Positions 6,822-15,300 of a stretch of 17,109 nt of DNA are shown here, one piece after another. The translations under genes and the position numbers were made by a program. Location of the stretch: the NCBI GenBank assembly GCA_039812985.1, contig JBDHUL010000019.1, positions 1-17,109 on the forward strand, in the 5' to 3' direction. How positions within the stretch are numbered: position 1 is the first letter of the stretch; every line of letters begins with the position of its first letter. This DNA is from JAPUDS01 sp039812985 (GTDB lineage Bacteria > Patescibacteriota > Saccharimonadia > Saccharimonadales > Saccharimonadaceae). Under the pieces are notes generated by a model. The model was not told the origin of the DNA and ran no database searches. It saw nothing but the letters and a program-made list of their open reading frames with translations.

Positions 6822-8255
6822 ATGCTAGAACTGTACAACACCCTAACCCGGCAGGTTGACACATTTACACCACAGTCCAGCGAAGCAGTGACACTGTACA
6901 CCTGTGGGCCAACCGTATACAGCGAGCCGCATATCGGAAACTGGGTCGCCTACTTACGATGGGATATGCTCGTGCGCGTCCTGAGAGCGAGTGGTTACAA
7001 CGTCAAACGAGTGATGAATATCACCGATGTAGGGCATCTGACAAGCGATGCCGATGAAGGTGAGGACAAAATGGAAAAAGGCGCCCGTCGCGAAGGAGTC
7101 ACTGCCTGGGAAGTAGCCGAACGTTACACCAACCGGTTTCTTGAAGGCATGACAGCGCTCAACCTCGAACCACCCGAATACATGACGAAAGCCACCGAGC
7201 ATATTTTTCAGCAAGTTACCCTCGTTCAAACGCTTGAAAAGAACGGTTTTACCTATCCAACCAGCGATGGAATTTATTTTGATACATCGAAGTTTCCGAC
7301 GTATCCCGACTTTGCACGCCTTGACCTCAGTGCGTTAAAAGAAGGGGCCCGCGTTGAAACAAACGCCGAAAAGCGAAATCCGAGCGATTTCGCACTCTGG
7401 AAACGCACCCCGGCCGGTGTCACCCGCGACATGGAATGGGACAGTCCGTGGGGAAAAGGATTCCCCGGCTGGCACCTTGAGTGCTCGGCTATGGCCATGG
7501 AATACCTGGGTGATACGCTCGACATTCACACCGGCGGGATAGACCATATACCGGTACATCACACCAATGAGATAGCCCAGAGTGAAGCAGCTACCGGCAA
7601 ACGGTTCTCAAACTATTGGTTGCACTGCGCTCATCTGCTGTCAGACGGGACAAAACTGGCAAAAAGCTTAGGAAACAGCTACACGCTAGCAGAAATCGAG
7701 CAGCGTGGCTTTTCAGCGATGGATTTTCGTATGTTCATTCTTCAGAGCCACTATCGAACCGAAACGAACTTTAGTTTCGAAAACCTCGAAAGTGCTCACA
7801 ACCGTCTGTCGCGGTGGCGCGCGGTGGCGTGTCTCCGCTGGCAAACCCATGATACATTGGTTGACGATGACGACAAGGACAGCGCCGGGCGAGTCAGTGG
7901 GATCATGCTCGCAGCGCCTCACGCCGCTCTCGAGGCGCTGCAAAATGATCTGGGTACCCCTGAAGCCCTGGCTATTATTGACGCAGCTTTTGAAGCCGTC
8001 GAGACAGCGCCGGTTGAAAAAGTCCAGCATGACGCCCTTACGCAACTCATCGTCTGGATCGATGACGTTCTCGGTCTCAAACTGGCTCATGACACACCGG
8101 ATATTTCCGATGACCAGAAGCGTCGCATACTTGAACGACAACGTGCCCGCGACAGCAAGGACTGGGCAATGTCGGACCGGTTACGGAACGAATTGGCGGA
8201 TGTAGGAATTGTACTCAAAGACACGGCCGTTCGAACACTCTGGTCGCGCAGCTAA
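6822..8255 (+). CDS. cysS: cysteinyl-tRNA synthetase
   Basis: This enzyme charges tRNA-Cys with cysteine. It has 477 residues, close to the 460-470 of typical bacterial CysRS. Seen: YTCGPTVYSEPHIGN (26-40) with zinc ligand Cys28 and the HIGH-type signature HIGN; WHLECSAMA with Cys221; DIHTGGIDHIPVHHTNEIAQ (234-253) with His246 and Glu250; and the KMSKS-type loop KLAKSLGN (278-285). The four zinc ligands Cys28, Cys221, His246 and Glu250 are all present. The C-terminal ERQRARDSKDWAMSDRLRNEL is the usual anticodon-binding helical part. The start is set by a strong AGGAGG (6811-6816) 5 nt before the ATG. The gene faces the permease gene tail to tail. Confidence 0.97.
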   Translation: MLELYNTLTRQVDTFTPQSSEAVTLYTCGPTVYSEPHIGNWVAYLRWDMLVRVLRASGYNVKRVMNITDVGHLTSDADEGEDKMEKGARREGVTAWEVAERYTNRFLEGMTALNLEPPEYMTKATEHIFQQVTLVQTLEKNGFTYPTSDGIYFDTSKFPTYPDFARLDLSALKEGARVETNAEKRNPSDFALWKRTPAGVTRDMEWDSPWGKGFPGWHLECSAMAMEYLGDTLDIHTGGIDHIPVHHTNEIAQSEAATGKRFSNYWLHCAHLLSDGTKLAKSLGNSYTLAEIEQRGFSAMDFRMFILQSHYRTETNFSFENLESAHNRLSRWRAVACLRWQTHDTLVDDDDKDSAGRVSGIMLAAPHAALEALQNDLGTPEALAIIDAAFEAVETAPVEKVQHDALTQLIVWIDDVLGLKLAHDTPDISDDQKRRILERQRARDSKDWAMSDRLRNELADVGIVLKDTAVRTLWSRS

Positions 8256-8287
8256 GCGCCGGCCTCGATATACCCGTACGGTTTTAG

Positions 8288-9436
8288 TTATTCTTCTCGC
8301 GCGGCTTTATGGATAAGTTTTGCAAGCGCGCCTTTGGGTTTTTGGGCAGCCCGGCGTTTTTTGGCATAGTCGAGGTAATCCATGAGAAGCACGCGCACGC
8401 ACCCGGCAATAGGGATCGCCACAAGCCCTCCAACGAGTCCAAACAAACTCGCCCCAATAAGGAGCGCTGTGATAATCCATAGCACGGATAATTCAACATT
8501 TTTTGACTGTATGTGCGGCGCAATAACGTTATTTTCAACCTGTTGGTACACAAGGTAGAGTAGCGCAAATATAAGAGCCGCGAAAGGCGAGTTGAGTAGA
8601 AGTATCAGCCCAACCAGTACTAACGCTAGTGTTGCCCCGATCATCGGAATAAGCTCCATGATAAAAACAATTACCGCTAAAGGCAATGCCAGATTCACCG
8701 GTGTTGCAAGGTTGCTAAATAGACTCATAATAAGCAATGTTACAAACACGAAGCTAGCTCCCACGGCCGAAACGGCAATCTGTCCGTTCACAAACCCAGT
8801 GATAACACGGTACATTTTTTCGACGGTGGCGCGGTGCGCTTCAAGTTTTTCCGAGTCTTCGTATAATCCCCAGATTTTTTTAATCCACATCGGACCTTCG
8901 ACCAGCATAAAGAAGCCGAGCACCAGTATGAAAAACAGGTTTGCGAGCCAACCAAATGCGCCAGTGACTGTCCCGACGAGCACTAAACCAATCTGCTTTG
9001 ACATCTCTGACGCCTGTGACTTTACGCTGTCAATGGACTGATTGACCGCCTCGCGAAGGTTATAGTGATCAATAAAGTCGTCAAGAAGCGGTCGCTGCGA
9101 AGTGGCTTTATCGATGAGTGACGGCACTGTATCGGCAAACTTAGCCGTCTGCTCGATGATGGGCGGGACAACCAAAAATACCACTGCTCCAAGAAGTGCC
9201 ACCACGAGCAGGTATGCAATCGCCGTGGCGCCAACGCGGCTCTTCCCAGGAAGCTTGGCCGACAGCCATGACACGGGCGGATTGAGGGCGAGTGCGAGAA
9301 AACAAGCGGCCGCCACTGTCATTAGGGCATCACGCGCAACGTATATCGCTCCTAGAACAGCGGCAAAACCAATCACTACCAGCCAAAAACGAACAAATGT
9401 TTGTGTCTCTATGTCAATTTTTACTTTCATGCTCAT
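8288..9436 (-). CDS. AI-2E/PerM family membrane permease
   Basis: Family members export AI-2, other small molecules or ions; the substrate here is unknown. I place the start at the ATG at 9436 (MSMKVKIDIETQ, 382 residues) because a -10 box lies just upstream. An ATG at 9472 would add 12 residues that fall within the predicted promoter. The layout is typical: two or three N-terminal helices, a long helical soluble region (VPSLIDKATSQRP and following), then a C-terminal membrane bundle. Family motifs are ELIPMIGATLALVLVG, YQQVENNVIAPHIQSK and GLVGGLVAIPIAG. The tail is very basic (YAKKRRAAQKPKG), suggesting a cytoplasmic C-terminus. No Shine-Dalgarno is seen. Confidence 0.9.
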   Translation of the reverse strand: MSMKVKIDIETQTFVRFWLVVIGFAAVLGAIYVARDALMTVAAACFLALALNPPVSWLSAKLPGKSRVGATAIAYLLVVALLGAVVFLVVPPIIEQTAKFADTVPSLIDKATSQRPLLDDFIDHYNLREAVNQSIDSVKSQASEMSKQIGLVLVGTVTGAFGWLANLFFILVLGFFMLVEGPMWIKKIWGLYEDSEKLEAHRATVEKMYRVITGFVNGQIAVSAVGASFVFVTLLIMSLFSNLATPVNLALPLAVIVFIMELIPMIGATLALVLVGLILLLNSPFAALIFALLYLVYQQVENNVIAPHIQSKNVELSVLWIITALLIGASLFGLVGGLVAIPIAGCVRVLLMDYLDYAKKRRAAQKPKGALAKLIHKAAREE

Positions 9437-9443
9437 GCCAGCT

Positions 9444-9472
9444 ATTATGTGACAACAGCGGTAAAAACGCAA
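9444..9472 (-). promoter_or_regulatory. promoter of the AI-2E family permease gene
   Basis: Reading the minus strand: TTGCGT (9472-9467), a 17-nt spacer, and CATAAT (9449-9444). The -10 ends 7 nt before the ATG at 9436, placing the predicted transcript start at or next to the start codon, i.e. a leaderless mRNA. Confidence 0.55.
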
Positions 9473-9483
9473 ATGCGGCTGGC

Positions 9484-9609
9484 TTAGAACATTCCGAGCA
9501 TACCGATGAATACAATCGTTATCACCGCCACAACCACTACCATAATCATGACATGGTTTGGCTCATAGGGCACAGCCGGTGTTTTTTTCTTCGAGATCCT
9601 TTTTACCAT
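9484..9609 (-). CDS. 41-residue single-span membrane microprotein
   Basis: An ORF of 41 codons on the minus strand between the permease and the flavoprotein gene. It starts MVKRISKKKTPAVPYEPNH, a basic and proline-containing N-terminus. It then has an unbroken hydrophobic segment rich in Val, Ile, Met and Gly (residues 20-41) reaching the C-terminus. Basic-in topology predicts N-in, C-out with one transmembrane helix. An extended -10 (TGC TATAGT) ends 8 nt before the ATG and there is no Shine-Dalgarno. The stop TAA is 48 bp before the permease start, so readthrough into that gene is possible. Function unknown; it may be a partner of the permease or a general membrane microprotein. Confidence 0.68.
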   Translation of the reverse strand: MVKRISKKKTPAVPYEPNHVMIMVVVVAVITIVFIGMLGMF

Positions 9610-9617
9610 ATACTATC

Positions 9618-9626
9618 ACTATAGCA
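9618..9626 (-). promoter_or_regulatory. extended -10 promoter of the 41-residue microgene
   Basis: On the minus strand TGC (9626-9624) is followed directly by TATAGT (9623-9618), an extended -10. No good -35 is seen. It ends 8 nt before the ATG at 9609. It is divergent from the flavoprotein promoter, with 16 bp between the two unextended -10 hexamers (9624-9639 excluding the TGN parts of the plus element). Confidence 0.5.
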
Positions 9627-9639
9627 CACATAGCGCTTA

Positions 9640-9648
9640 TGGTATGAT
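9640..9648 (+). promoter_or_regulatory. extended -10 promoter of the flavoprotein gene
   Basis: TGG (9640-9642) then TATGAT (9643-9648), an extended -10 with no evident -35. The ATG at 9655 is 7 nt after the -10, the usual transcription start distance. The nearer ATG at 9649 abuts the -10 and could not be in a transcript made from it. Confidence 0.52.
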
Positions 9649-9654
9649 ATGTGC

Positions 9655-11295
9655 ATGTTAGACGAGCTGCGGTCAGTATTTCGCGGTAGCATCGACGAGT
9701 CCGAGCAGACGCGGGCAGATTTTTCGCACGACGCCAGTTTGTTTGAGCTTGTTCCGACAGCTGTTTTGTCACCCATAGACAGTGCCGACATTCAGACGGC
9801 CGTCCGCTACGTCCGCGAGCACAAAAAACGACATTCAACCCTTTCTATCACCGTTCGTTCGGCTGGAACCGATATGTCCGGCGGGGCCATCAATGACTCA
9901 CTCATCCTCAGTATGACGCCACATTTTAACCAAGTGACCGCCCTGTCAAAAACATCCGCTACCGCTCAGCCGGGCGTGTACTACCGAGATTTCGATGCCC
10001 AGACACTTAAAAAAGGTGTCTTGCTACCGAGCTATCCAGCCAGCCGCGACCTCGCAACCATTGGCGGCATGACGAGCAACAACTCGGGAGGGGAAAAATC
10101 ACTCCGCTATGGCAAAACTGCCAACTACGTGACTGAGTTGCAGGTGGTTCTGTCTGACGGCAACGAGTACACGCTGAAACCATTAAAAAAGCACGAACTC
10201 ATCAAAAAAATGAGTCAGCAGGACTTTGAAGGAAGGCTCTATAAAGAGACGTTTGAACTCCTCGAGTCCCACTATGATGAGATACGAGCGGCACAACCAA
10301 AGGTTAGTAAAGACTCCACTGGGTACCACCTGTGGGATGTGTGGAACCGTGACACCGGCGTCTTTGACCTCACAAAGCTCTTCGTCGGCGCTCAAGGGAC
10401 GCTCGGCATCACGACGAACATAACATTTCGACTCGTACCGCGTGAGCCGCTGTCGGGTGTGCTCGTATGTTACGTCAAAGATACTGAACAACTTGGCGAT
10501 ATTATCCCTGAAGTTGTCGCTCAGAACCCAGCAACGTTTGAAAGCTTTGACGACAATACGCTATGGCTCAGTTTTCGGTTTTTCCCGAGTTTTATAAAGA
10601 AACTAGGGCTACGACTGTGGCTAAAAACTGCCCTACAGCTTATACCCGATGCACTGGCGCTTCACCGCGGGATACCAAAACTCATTCTCATGATAGAATT
10701 TACCGGCAACAACCAGCGTGAGATTGATCAAAAACTCGACGCCATGGCTCATGTCCTTGAACACGATCATTTGCTGTACGTGGAAAAAGATAACACAATC
10801 GAGAAATCCAAAAAATTCTGGCTGATGCGCCGGGAAAGTTTTAACTTGCTTCGGAGTAAGGTCAAAGACAAACACACAGCACCTTTCATCGACGATTTTG
10901 TGGTGCCTCCAGAAAAGCTGCCGGAATTTTGGCCTAAAATTCGCCGTATCATAAAAAAGTACAAGCTGCTCGCAACAATCGCCGGACACATGGGAGACGG
11001 AAACTTTCATGTCATACCGCTTATGAAAATAGAAGACCCTCGTGAACGGCGCAAGCTTGAACCAGCCATGAAAGAAGTAAACACGCTGGTGCTCAACTAT
11101 GGAGGGAGTATATCGGGCGAACACAACGACGGACTGGTGCGTGGGCCGTGGCTCGAAACTATGTATGGACCAAAGGTATTTGGGTATATGAAGCAGGTCA
11201 AACATATCTTTGACCCTGACAATATATTTAACCCGCACAAAAAAACCGATGCCGACTGGCACTACAGCTTTTCACATATTAGAAAATCATTTTAG
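9655..11295 (+). CDS. FAD-linked oxidase, GlcD / D-lactate dehydrogenase family
   Basis: A flavoprotein of the vanillyl-alcohol-oxidase fold that probably oxidises a 2-hydroxy acid such as D-lactate or glycolate and passes electrons to an unknown acceptor. The start chosen is the ATG at 9655 (MLDELRSVFRG, 546 residues) from promoter spacing; 9649 would add two residues. Seen, counting from 9649: FAD-binding motifs TVRSAGTDMSGGA (68-80) and IGGMTSNNSGGEKSLRYGK (138-156), then LFVGAQGTLGI. The C-terminal FAD-oxidase domain has HMGDGNFHVIP (447-457) and GEHNDGLVRGP (490-500), and ends FDPDNIFNPHK. In many bacteria this protein is fused or adjacent to an Fe-S subunit (GlcF/GlpC type). None is present here, so its electron partner is not visible. 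Confidence 0.86.
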   Translation: MLDELRSVFRGSIDESEQTRADFSHDASLFELVPTAVLSPIDSADIQTAVRYVREHKKRHSTLSITVRSAGTDMSGGAINDSLILSMTPHFNQVTALSKTSATAQPGVYYRDFDAQTLKKGVLLPSYPASRDLATIGGMTSNNSGGEKSLRYGKTANYVTELQVVLSDGNEYTLKPLKKHELIKKMSQQDFEGRLYKETFELLESHYDEIRAAQPKVSKDSTGYHLWDVWNRDTGVFDLTKLFVGAQGTLGITTNITFRLVPREPLSGVLVCYVKDTEQLGDIIPEVVAQNPATFESFDDNTLWLSFRFFPSFIKKLGLRLWLKTALQLIPDALALHRGIPKLILMIEFTGNNQREIDQKLDAMAHVLEHDHLLYVEKDNTIEKSKKFWLMRRESFNLLRSKVKDKHTAPFIDDFVVPPEKLPEFWPKIRRIIKKYKLLATIAGHMGDGNFHVIPLMKIEDPRERRKLEPAMKEVNTLVLNYGGSISGEHNDGLVRGPWLETMYGPKVFGYMKQVKHIFDPDNIFNPHKKTDADWHYSFSHIRKSF

Positions 11296-11304
11296 ACTGG
11301 GCGC

Positions 11305-12048
11305 TTATATCTTTTGGTACGTGAGCAGTTCGCTCACCGTCACAAATTGATACCCCTTTGCGTGTAGCCCCGAGATAATGAGCGGAAGCGCACGACGTGA
11401 TGAACCCAGATGTCCATACATGGTATGAAGCAAAATGATCGACCCGGGATGCACCCGGCTCACGACTTCATGCGCAATGCTTTTTGGTGATACCTTCGGA
11501 CCTTCAAGCGGTCGAACATCACGCGAGATATCTGCCCGTTTATGCTGCATGAGATAGTAGGGCAGAGTGACAAATTTAACATTGTTCGGCACACGGAACG
11601 GGATGGGGCCTGTGTAGCCCGCTCGCCGAATGAGCGCGTCTGTTCGACCAATCTCGTTATCGATACGATCGAGCGAAAGAAAGGTCATGTAGGGGTGAGT
11701 GTAGCTATGGTTACCAACCTCGTGTCCATCAGCTATGATTTTCTTCAGCTGCGGCAGGTGTTTTTCAGCTTCGCGTCCTATAACAAAAAAAGTCGCCTTT
11801 ACGTCGCCTCGTCTCAGCGCCCCGAGCACTTCTTCGGTTGCCCCTGGCTGCGGGCCGTCGTCAAAGGTAAGCGCCACAACTTTTTCATCGGTATCGACAT
11901 GGGTAATAATGGTGCCAAATAGCATAAAGCTGGTTGAATGTATCATAAACCACAACATGGCAAAAAACGCGCCCGTGAGCGCCGCTAAAAATATAACATC
12001 ATACCAGTGATGTCGGTGAAGGCGTTGAGCTGTAACGCGTACCATCAT
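11305..12048 (-). CDS. membrane-anchored polysaccharide deacetylase (NodB homology domain)
   Basis: Metal-dependent deacetylase of carbohydrate esterase family 4, acting outside the membrane on peptidoglycan or a surface polysaccharide. It has 247 residues: a basic N-terminus, one hydrophobic anchor (about 17-46), then the NodB domain. Seen: motif 1 TFDDGP (61-66; Asp63 and Asp64), motif 2 HSYTH (114-118; metal His114 and His118), motif 3 FRVPNN (151-156; Arg152), a motif-4-like region RADISRDVRP (171-180) without the usual Trp, and motif 5 IILLHTM (204-210; His208). The start may be the ATG at 12048 or the next codon, ATG at 12045, which lies 5 nt after GAGG (12051-12054). Its end nearly touches the flavoprotein end (9 bp), tail to tail; it lies 15 bp after carB. 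Confidence 0.88.
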   Translation of the reverse strand: MMVRVTAQRLHRHHWYDVIFLAALTGAFFAMLWFMIHSTSFMLFGTIITHVDTDEKVVALTFDDGPQPGATEEVLGALRRGDVKATFFVIGREAEKHLPQLKKIIADGHEVGNHSYTHPYMTFLSLDRIDNEIGRTDALIRRAGYTGPIPFRVPNNVKFVTLPYYLMQHKRADISRDVRPLEGPKVSPKSIAHEVVSRVHPGSIILLHTMYGHLGSSRRALPLIISGLHAKGYQFVTVSELLTYQKI

Positions 12049-12054
12049 GTCCTC

Positions 12055-12060
12055 ACTATA
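12055..12060 (-). promoter_or_regulatory. possible -10 box of the deacetylase gene
   Basis: TATAGT on the minus strand, 6 nt before the ATG at 12048, immediately after the carB stop. No -35 match is seen, and GAGG between it and the second ATG could instead serve as the ribosome-binding site on a carAB readthrough transcript. Confidence 0.3.
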
Positions 12061-12063
12061 GTA

Positions 12064-15000
12064 TCATGTCGTGCTGTCCGGTTCGCTGCCAAGGTAGTCT
12101 TCCCATGACCGCGGCTCCGCCACTATGCCATCAGCCAAGCAGCGAAGGAGTAGCCGCCCTATTTCGGCATTTGTAACAAGCGGTACGTGGTTATCAATCC
12201 CAAGGCGTCGTATAACATAGGCATCACGACCCTTCTCGTTATCAGATGGGACGCAGACCATGAGATGAAATTTCTGCTGTTCGATAGCCCTCGCAACACT
12301 TGGTTCTTTTTTCTCGCGAATTTTGTATAGGCGCTTTGACGCGACACCATGGGTCTTCAGGAAGTTATGCGTTCCGGTCGTGGCATAGAACGTCCACCCC
12401 TGCGTCGATAATGCCCGAACTTCATCGACAAATTTGTATTTTTGGTCATCTGCTAGGCTCAGAAAGATGTGTTTGCCATCGACATGCTGGTCGGTTGCTA
12501 GCCATGCCCTGTAAAATGCCGCTTCGGCCGTATCTGCCAGACATGCTACCTCACCAGTTGAAGCCATCTCAACACCCGCCACCGGGTCAGCGCCTTTGAG
12601 CCGGTTATACGAGAACTGCGGGCACTTCACCCCTACTCGGTCAAGGTCAAACGTCGAATACTCAGTCGTATTATTTCGGCCAAGCATGGCATCGGTCGCG
12701 ATACGTATAAAATTGTGTCCGGAAACTTTTGACACAAACGGGAACGACCTTGATGCCCGCACGTTGCATTCAATCACTTTCAGCTCGTTGTCTTTTGCAA
12801 TGAACTGGATATTGAACGGCCCCGTAATATTCAACGCCTTCACCACTTTCTTTGCTATGTTCTTGGCGCGGCGTACCGTCTCAAGATAGAGTCGCTGCGC
12901 CGGATACACGACAGTGGCATCACCCGAATGCACCCCGGCATTTTCAATATGTTCGCTCATCGCATATATCACGAGTTTGCCATCCTTCGCAACACCGTCA
13001 ATCTCAAGCTCTTTGGCGTTCATAATAAACTGCGACACGACCGTGGGGTGGTCCGCAGATAGCTTCGTGGCTGCGCTCAAATACGTCTGCATATCGCGTT
13101 CACTCCGCACTACACTCATGGCGCCACCAGATAACACATACGACGGGCGTATAAGTACTGGATACCCGACGGTTTCGGCAAATTTTTTCGCCGCCGCCAG
13201 GCTTGTAACTTCAGCCCATCGCGGCTGGTCAACTCCTATGTCGTGAAGTAGCGACGAAAATTTTTGCCGGTCTTCCGCACGGTCAATATCGACCGCCGCA
13301 GTACCAAGCAGTATATTGCCAGCCGATGATAGTGCGAGCGCTAGGTTATTTGCTACCTGTCCTCCCACCGACACCACCACACCACTGGGCCGCTCAAACT
13401 CAGTTATGTCCTGAACACGCTCGAACGTCAGCTCATCAAAATACAGCCTGTCGGACCGATCGAAGTCGGTCGAAACGGTTTCGGGATTTGAGTTGATAAC
13501 GATAGTCTTTCGACCACGATCCTGAAGCGTCTTCACAGCGTTTACTGCTGACCAGTCAAATTCAACCGATGAGCCAATGGCGTACGGCCCCGACCCAAGT
13601 ACTACCACCGATTTTTTGCCAAGAGGCCGCACATCGTGGCTATCACCATGATACGTCGCATAGAGGTAGTTTGTCTCGGCGTCGAACTCTCCGGCGAGCG
13701 TGTCGATAAGTTTAAACGACGGCAACACGCCAAGTCGCTGTCGTTTCGTACGCACAATCTGCTCATCCTGTCCGGTAAGTCGAGCGATCGTCCTGTCAGA
13801 AAAACCGTACTGTTTAGCACGGCGAAGCAGTGCTGCGTCGATTTTGGCGGCCACCAGCGTGCGTTCAACCTCAACAATACCTTGTAGATGATACAAAAAC
13901 CAGTTGTCTATTTTTGAAAGCGTGTGTAGGTGCTCGACAGTTTCGCCACTTTTAAGCGCTTCATAGAGCGCAAACAGCCGTCGGTCAGTTGGGGTATGCA
14001 CTTCACTGTCCGGGTGCTCAAATTCGTACGGATGATGCGTCAGGCCATCGGCGCCAATATGTACCATGCGTATAGCTTTCTGAAGTACTTCGGGAAACGA
14101 TCGGCCGAGTGCCATCACCTCGCCAACACTTTTCATTTCCGAACCAATCCGCCGGTCGCTCGACTTTAGCTTTTGCAAATCCCACCTGGGCATTTTAAGC
14201 GCCAGGTAGTCAAGGGCGGGTTCATAAAAGGCCGATGTTTGGCCGGTCACAACGTTTTTCAGTTCATGCAGTTTTTTGCCAAGCATGAGTTTCGCCGCCA
14301 CATAGGCGAGGGGATACCCCGTAGCTTTCGAGGCGAGCGCACTTGAGCGCGACAAACGTGCGTTTATCTCAATCGTTCGATAATCGCCGGTCGCCGGGTC
14401 AAGGGCATATTGGATGTTGCATTCACCAATAATACCGATATGGTTCACTGTCCGTATCGCTACTTCGCGGAGGTGATGGTATTCTTCATTCGTCAATGTT
14501 TGCGACGGTGCCACAACGATACTCTCACCAGTATGCACGCCCATAGGATCGAAATTTTCCATATTACAGACGGTCACGGTATTTCCTGCCGAATCGCGCA
14601 CTACTTCATATTCGATTTCTTTCCACCCGGCCAGGTATTCTTCGATGAGCACCTGCGGTACAGCCCGGAGCACTTCGCCCACGCGCTGCCGAAGTTCCTG
14701 CTCGTTTGCGAGTTTGCCAGACCCCAGACCGCCAAGGCTATAGCCCGACCGTAGCATCACCGGATAGCCTAGGTCGCGCGCCGCCTTCACTGCTTCTTGC
14801 AAGGTATATGCCGCTGTACTACGCGCCGTTTTGGTACCCACCTCGGCGAGGGAGGCTTTAAATAGTTCTCTGTCCTCGGTCGTTTTTATGGCCGAAACCG
14901 GCGTGCCGAGCACGATAATGCCAAGTTTTTTCAAGGTGCCGTTTTCGTGCAATGCAAGGCCCAGGTTCAGTGCCGTCTGACCGCCAAAACTGAGCGCAAC

Positions 15001-15300
15001 CGCATGTGGACGTTCTTTTTTCAAAATTCGCGTTACGGTTGCAACATTTAACGGTTCAAAGTATACCGTATTCGCCATGTCGCTGTCGGTTTGCACCGTC
15101 GCAATGTTTGGGTTTATGAGCACTACCTCAAGGCCTTCTTCTTTAAAGGCCTTGATTGCCTGCGATCCAGAGTAGTCAAACTCACCGGCCTGACCGATTT
15201 TTAGCCCGCCAGACCCGAACACTACCACTTTTTTTCGTTCCGTCTGGCGTGATTTAACTTCTTGTTGTTGACGTTGAGGGGCGTGGGGCAGGGTAGTCAC
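12064..15300 (-). CDS. carB: carbamoyl-phosphate synthase large subunit, CAD/Bacteroidetes-like type
   Basis: It makes carbamoyl phosphate from bicarbonate, ammonia (delivered by CarA) and two ATP, for pyrimidine and arginine synthesis. At 1078 residues it is full length. It contains two ATP-grasp halves, with dinucleotide starts VVVFGSGGLKIGQAGEFDYS (25-44) and VVVLGSGPYAIGSSVEFDWS, an oligomerisation region between them, and a C-terminal MGS-like regulatory domain of about 130 residues. Catalytic signatures include EINARLSRSSALASKATG and IECNVRASRSFPFVSK. Wording such as NPNIATVQT, GWKEIEYEVVRD and CNMENFDPMGVHTGESIVVA is what I recall from animal CAD and Bacteroidetes enzymes rather than from E. 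coli CarB. The start is GTG at 15300; its GTGA overlaps the carA stop by 4 nt, implying translational coupling. A Gln/Lys/Arg-rich N-terminal extension of about 22 residues precedes the first domain. Confidence 0.96.
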   Translation of the reverse strand: MTTLPHAPQRQQQEVKSRQTERKKVVVFGSGGLKIGQAGEFDYSGSQAIKAFKEEGLEVVLINPNIATVQTDSDMANTVYFEPLNVATVTRILKKERPHAVALSFGGQTALNLGLALHENGTLKKLGIIVLGTPVSAIKTTEDRELFKASLAEVGTKTARSTAAYTLQEAVKAARDLGYPVMLRSGYSLGGLGSGKLANEQELRQRVGEVLRAVPQVLIEEYLAGWKEIEYEVVRDSAGNTVTVCNMENFDPMGVHTGESIVVAPSQTLTNEEYHHLREVAIRTVNHIGIIGECNIQYALDPATGDYRTIEINARLSRSSALASKATGYPLAYVAAKLMLGKKLHELKNVVTGQTSAFYEPALDYLALKMPRWDLQKLKSSDRRIGSEMKSVGEVMALGRSFPEVLQKAIRMVHIGADGLTHHPYEFEHPDSEVHTPTDRRLFALYEALKSGETVEHLHTLSKIDNWFLYHLQGIVEVERTLVAAKIDAALLRRAKQYGFSDRTIARLTGQDEQIVRTKRQRLGVLPSFKLIDTLAGEFDAETNYLYATYHGDSHDVRPLGKKSVVVLGSGPYAIGSSVEFDWSAVNAVKTLQDRGRKTIVINSNPETVSTDFDRSDRLYFDELTFERVQDITEFERPSGVVVSVGGQVANNLALALSSAGNILLGTAAVDIDRAEDRQKFSSLLHDIGVDQPRWAEVTSLAAAKKFAETVGYPVLIRPSYVLSGGAMSVVRSERDMQTYLSAATKLSADHPTVVSQFIMNAKELEIDGVAKDGKLVIYAMSEHIENAGVHSGDATVVYPAQRLYLETVRRAKNIAKKVVKALNITGPFNIQFIAKDNELKVIECNVRASRSFPFVSKVSGHNFIRIATDAMLGRNNTTEYSTFDLDRVGVKCPQFSYNRLKGADPVAGVEMASTGEVACLADTAEAAFYRAWLATDQHVDGKHIFLSLADDQKYKFVDEVRALSTQGWTFYATTGTHNFLKTHGVASKRLYKIREKKEPSVARAIEQQKFHLMVCVPSDNEKGRDAYVIRRLGIDNHVPLVTNAEIGRLLLRCLADGIVAEPRSWEDYLGSEPDSTT

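Noticed and set aside
9649..9654. Flavoprotein start at the ATG at 9649
   Set aside because: It directly follows the -10 hexamer, so it would lie upstream of the predicted transcript start; the ATG at 9655 fits better.
14410..14754. ORFs opposite carB and carA (up to 181 codons)
   Set aside because: They are antisense shadows of strongly conserved genes with no start signals.
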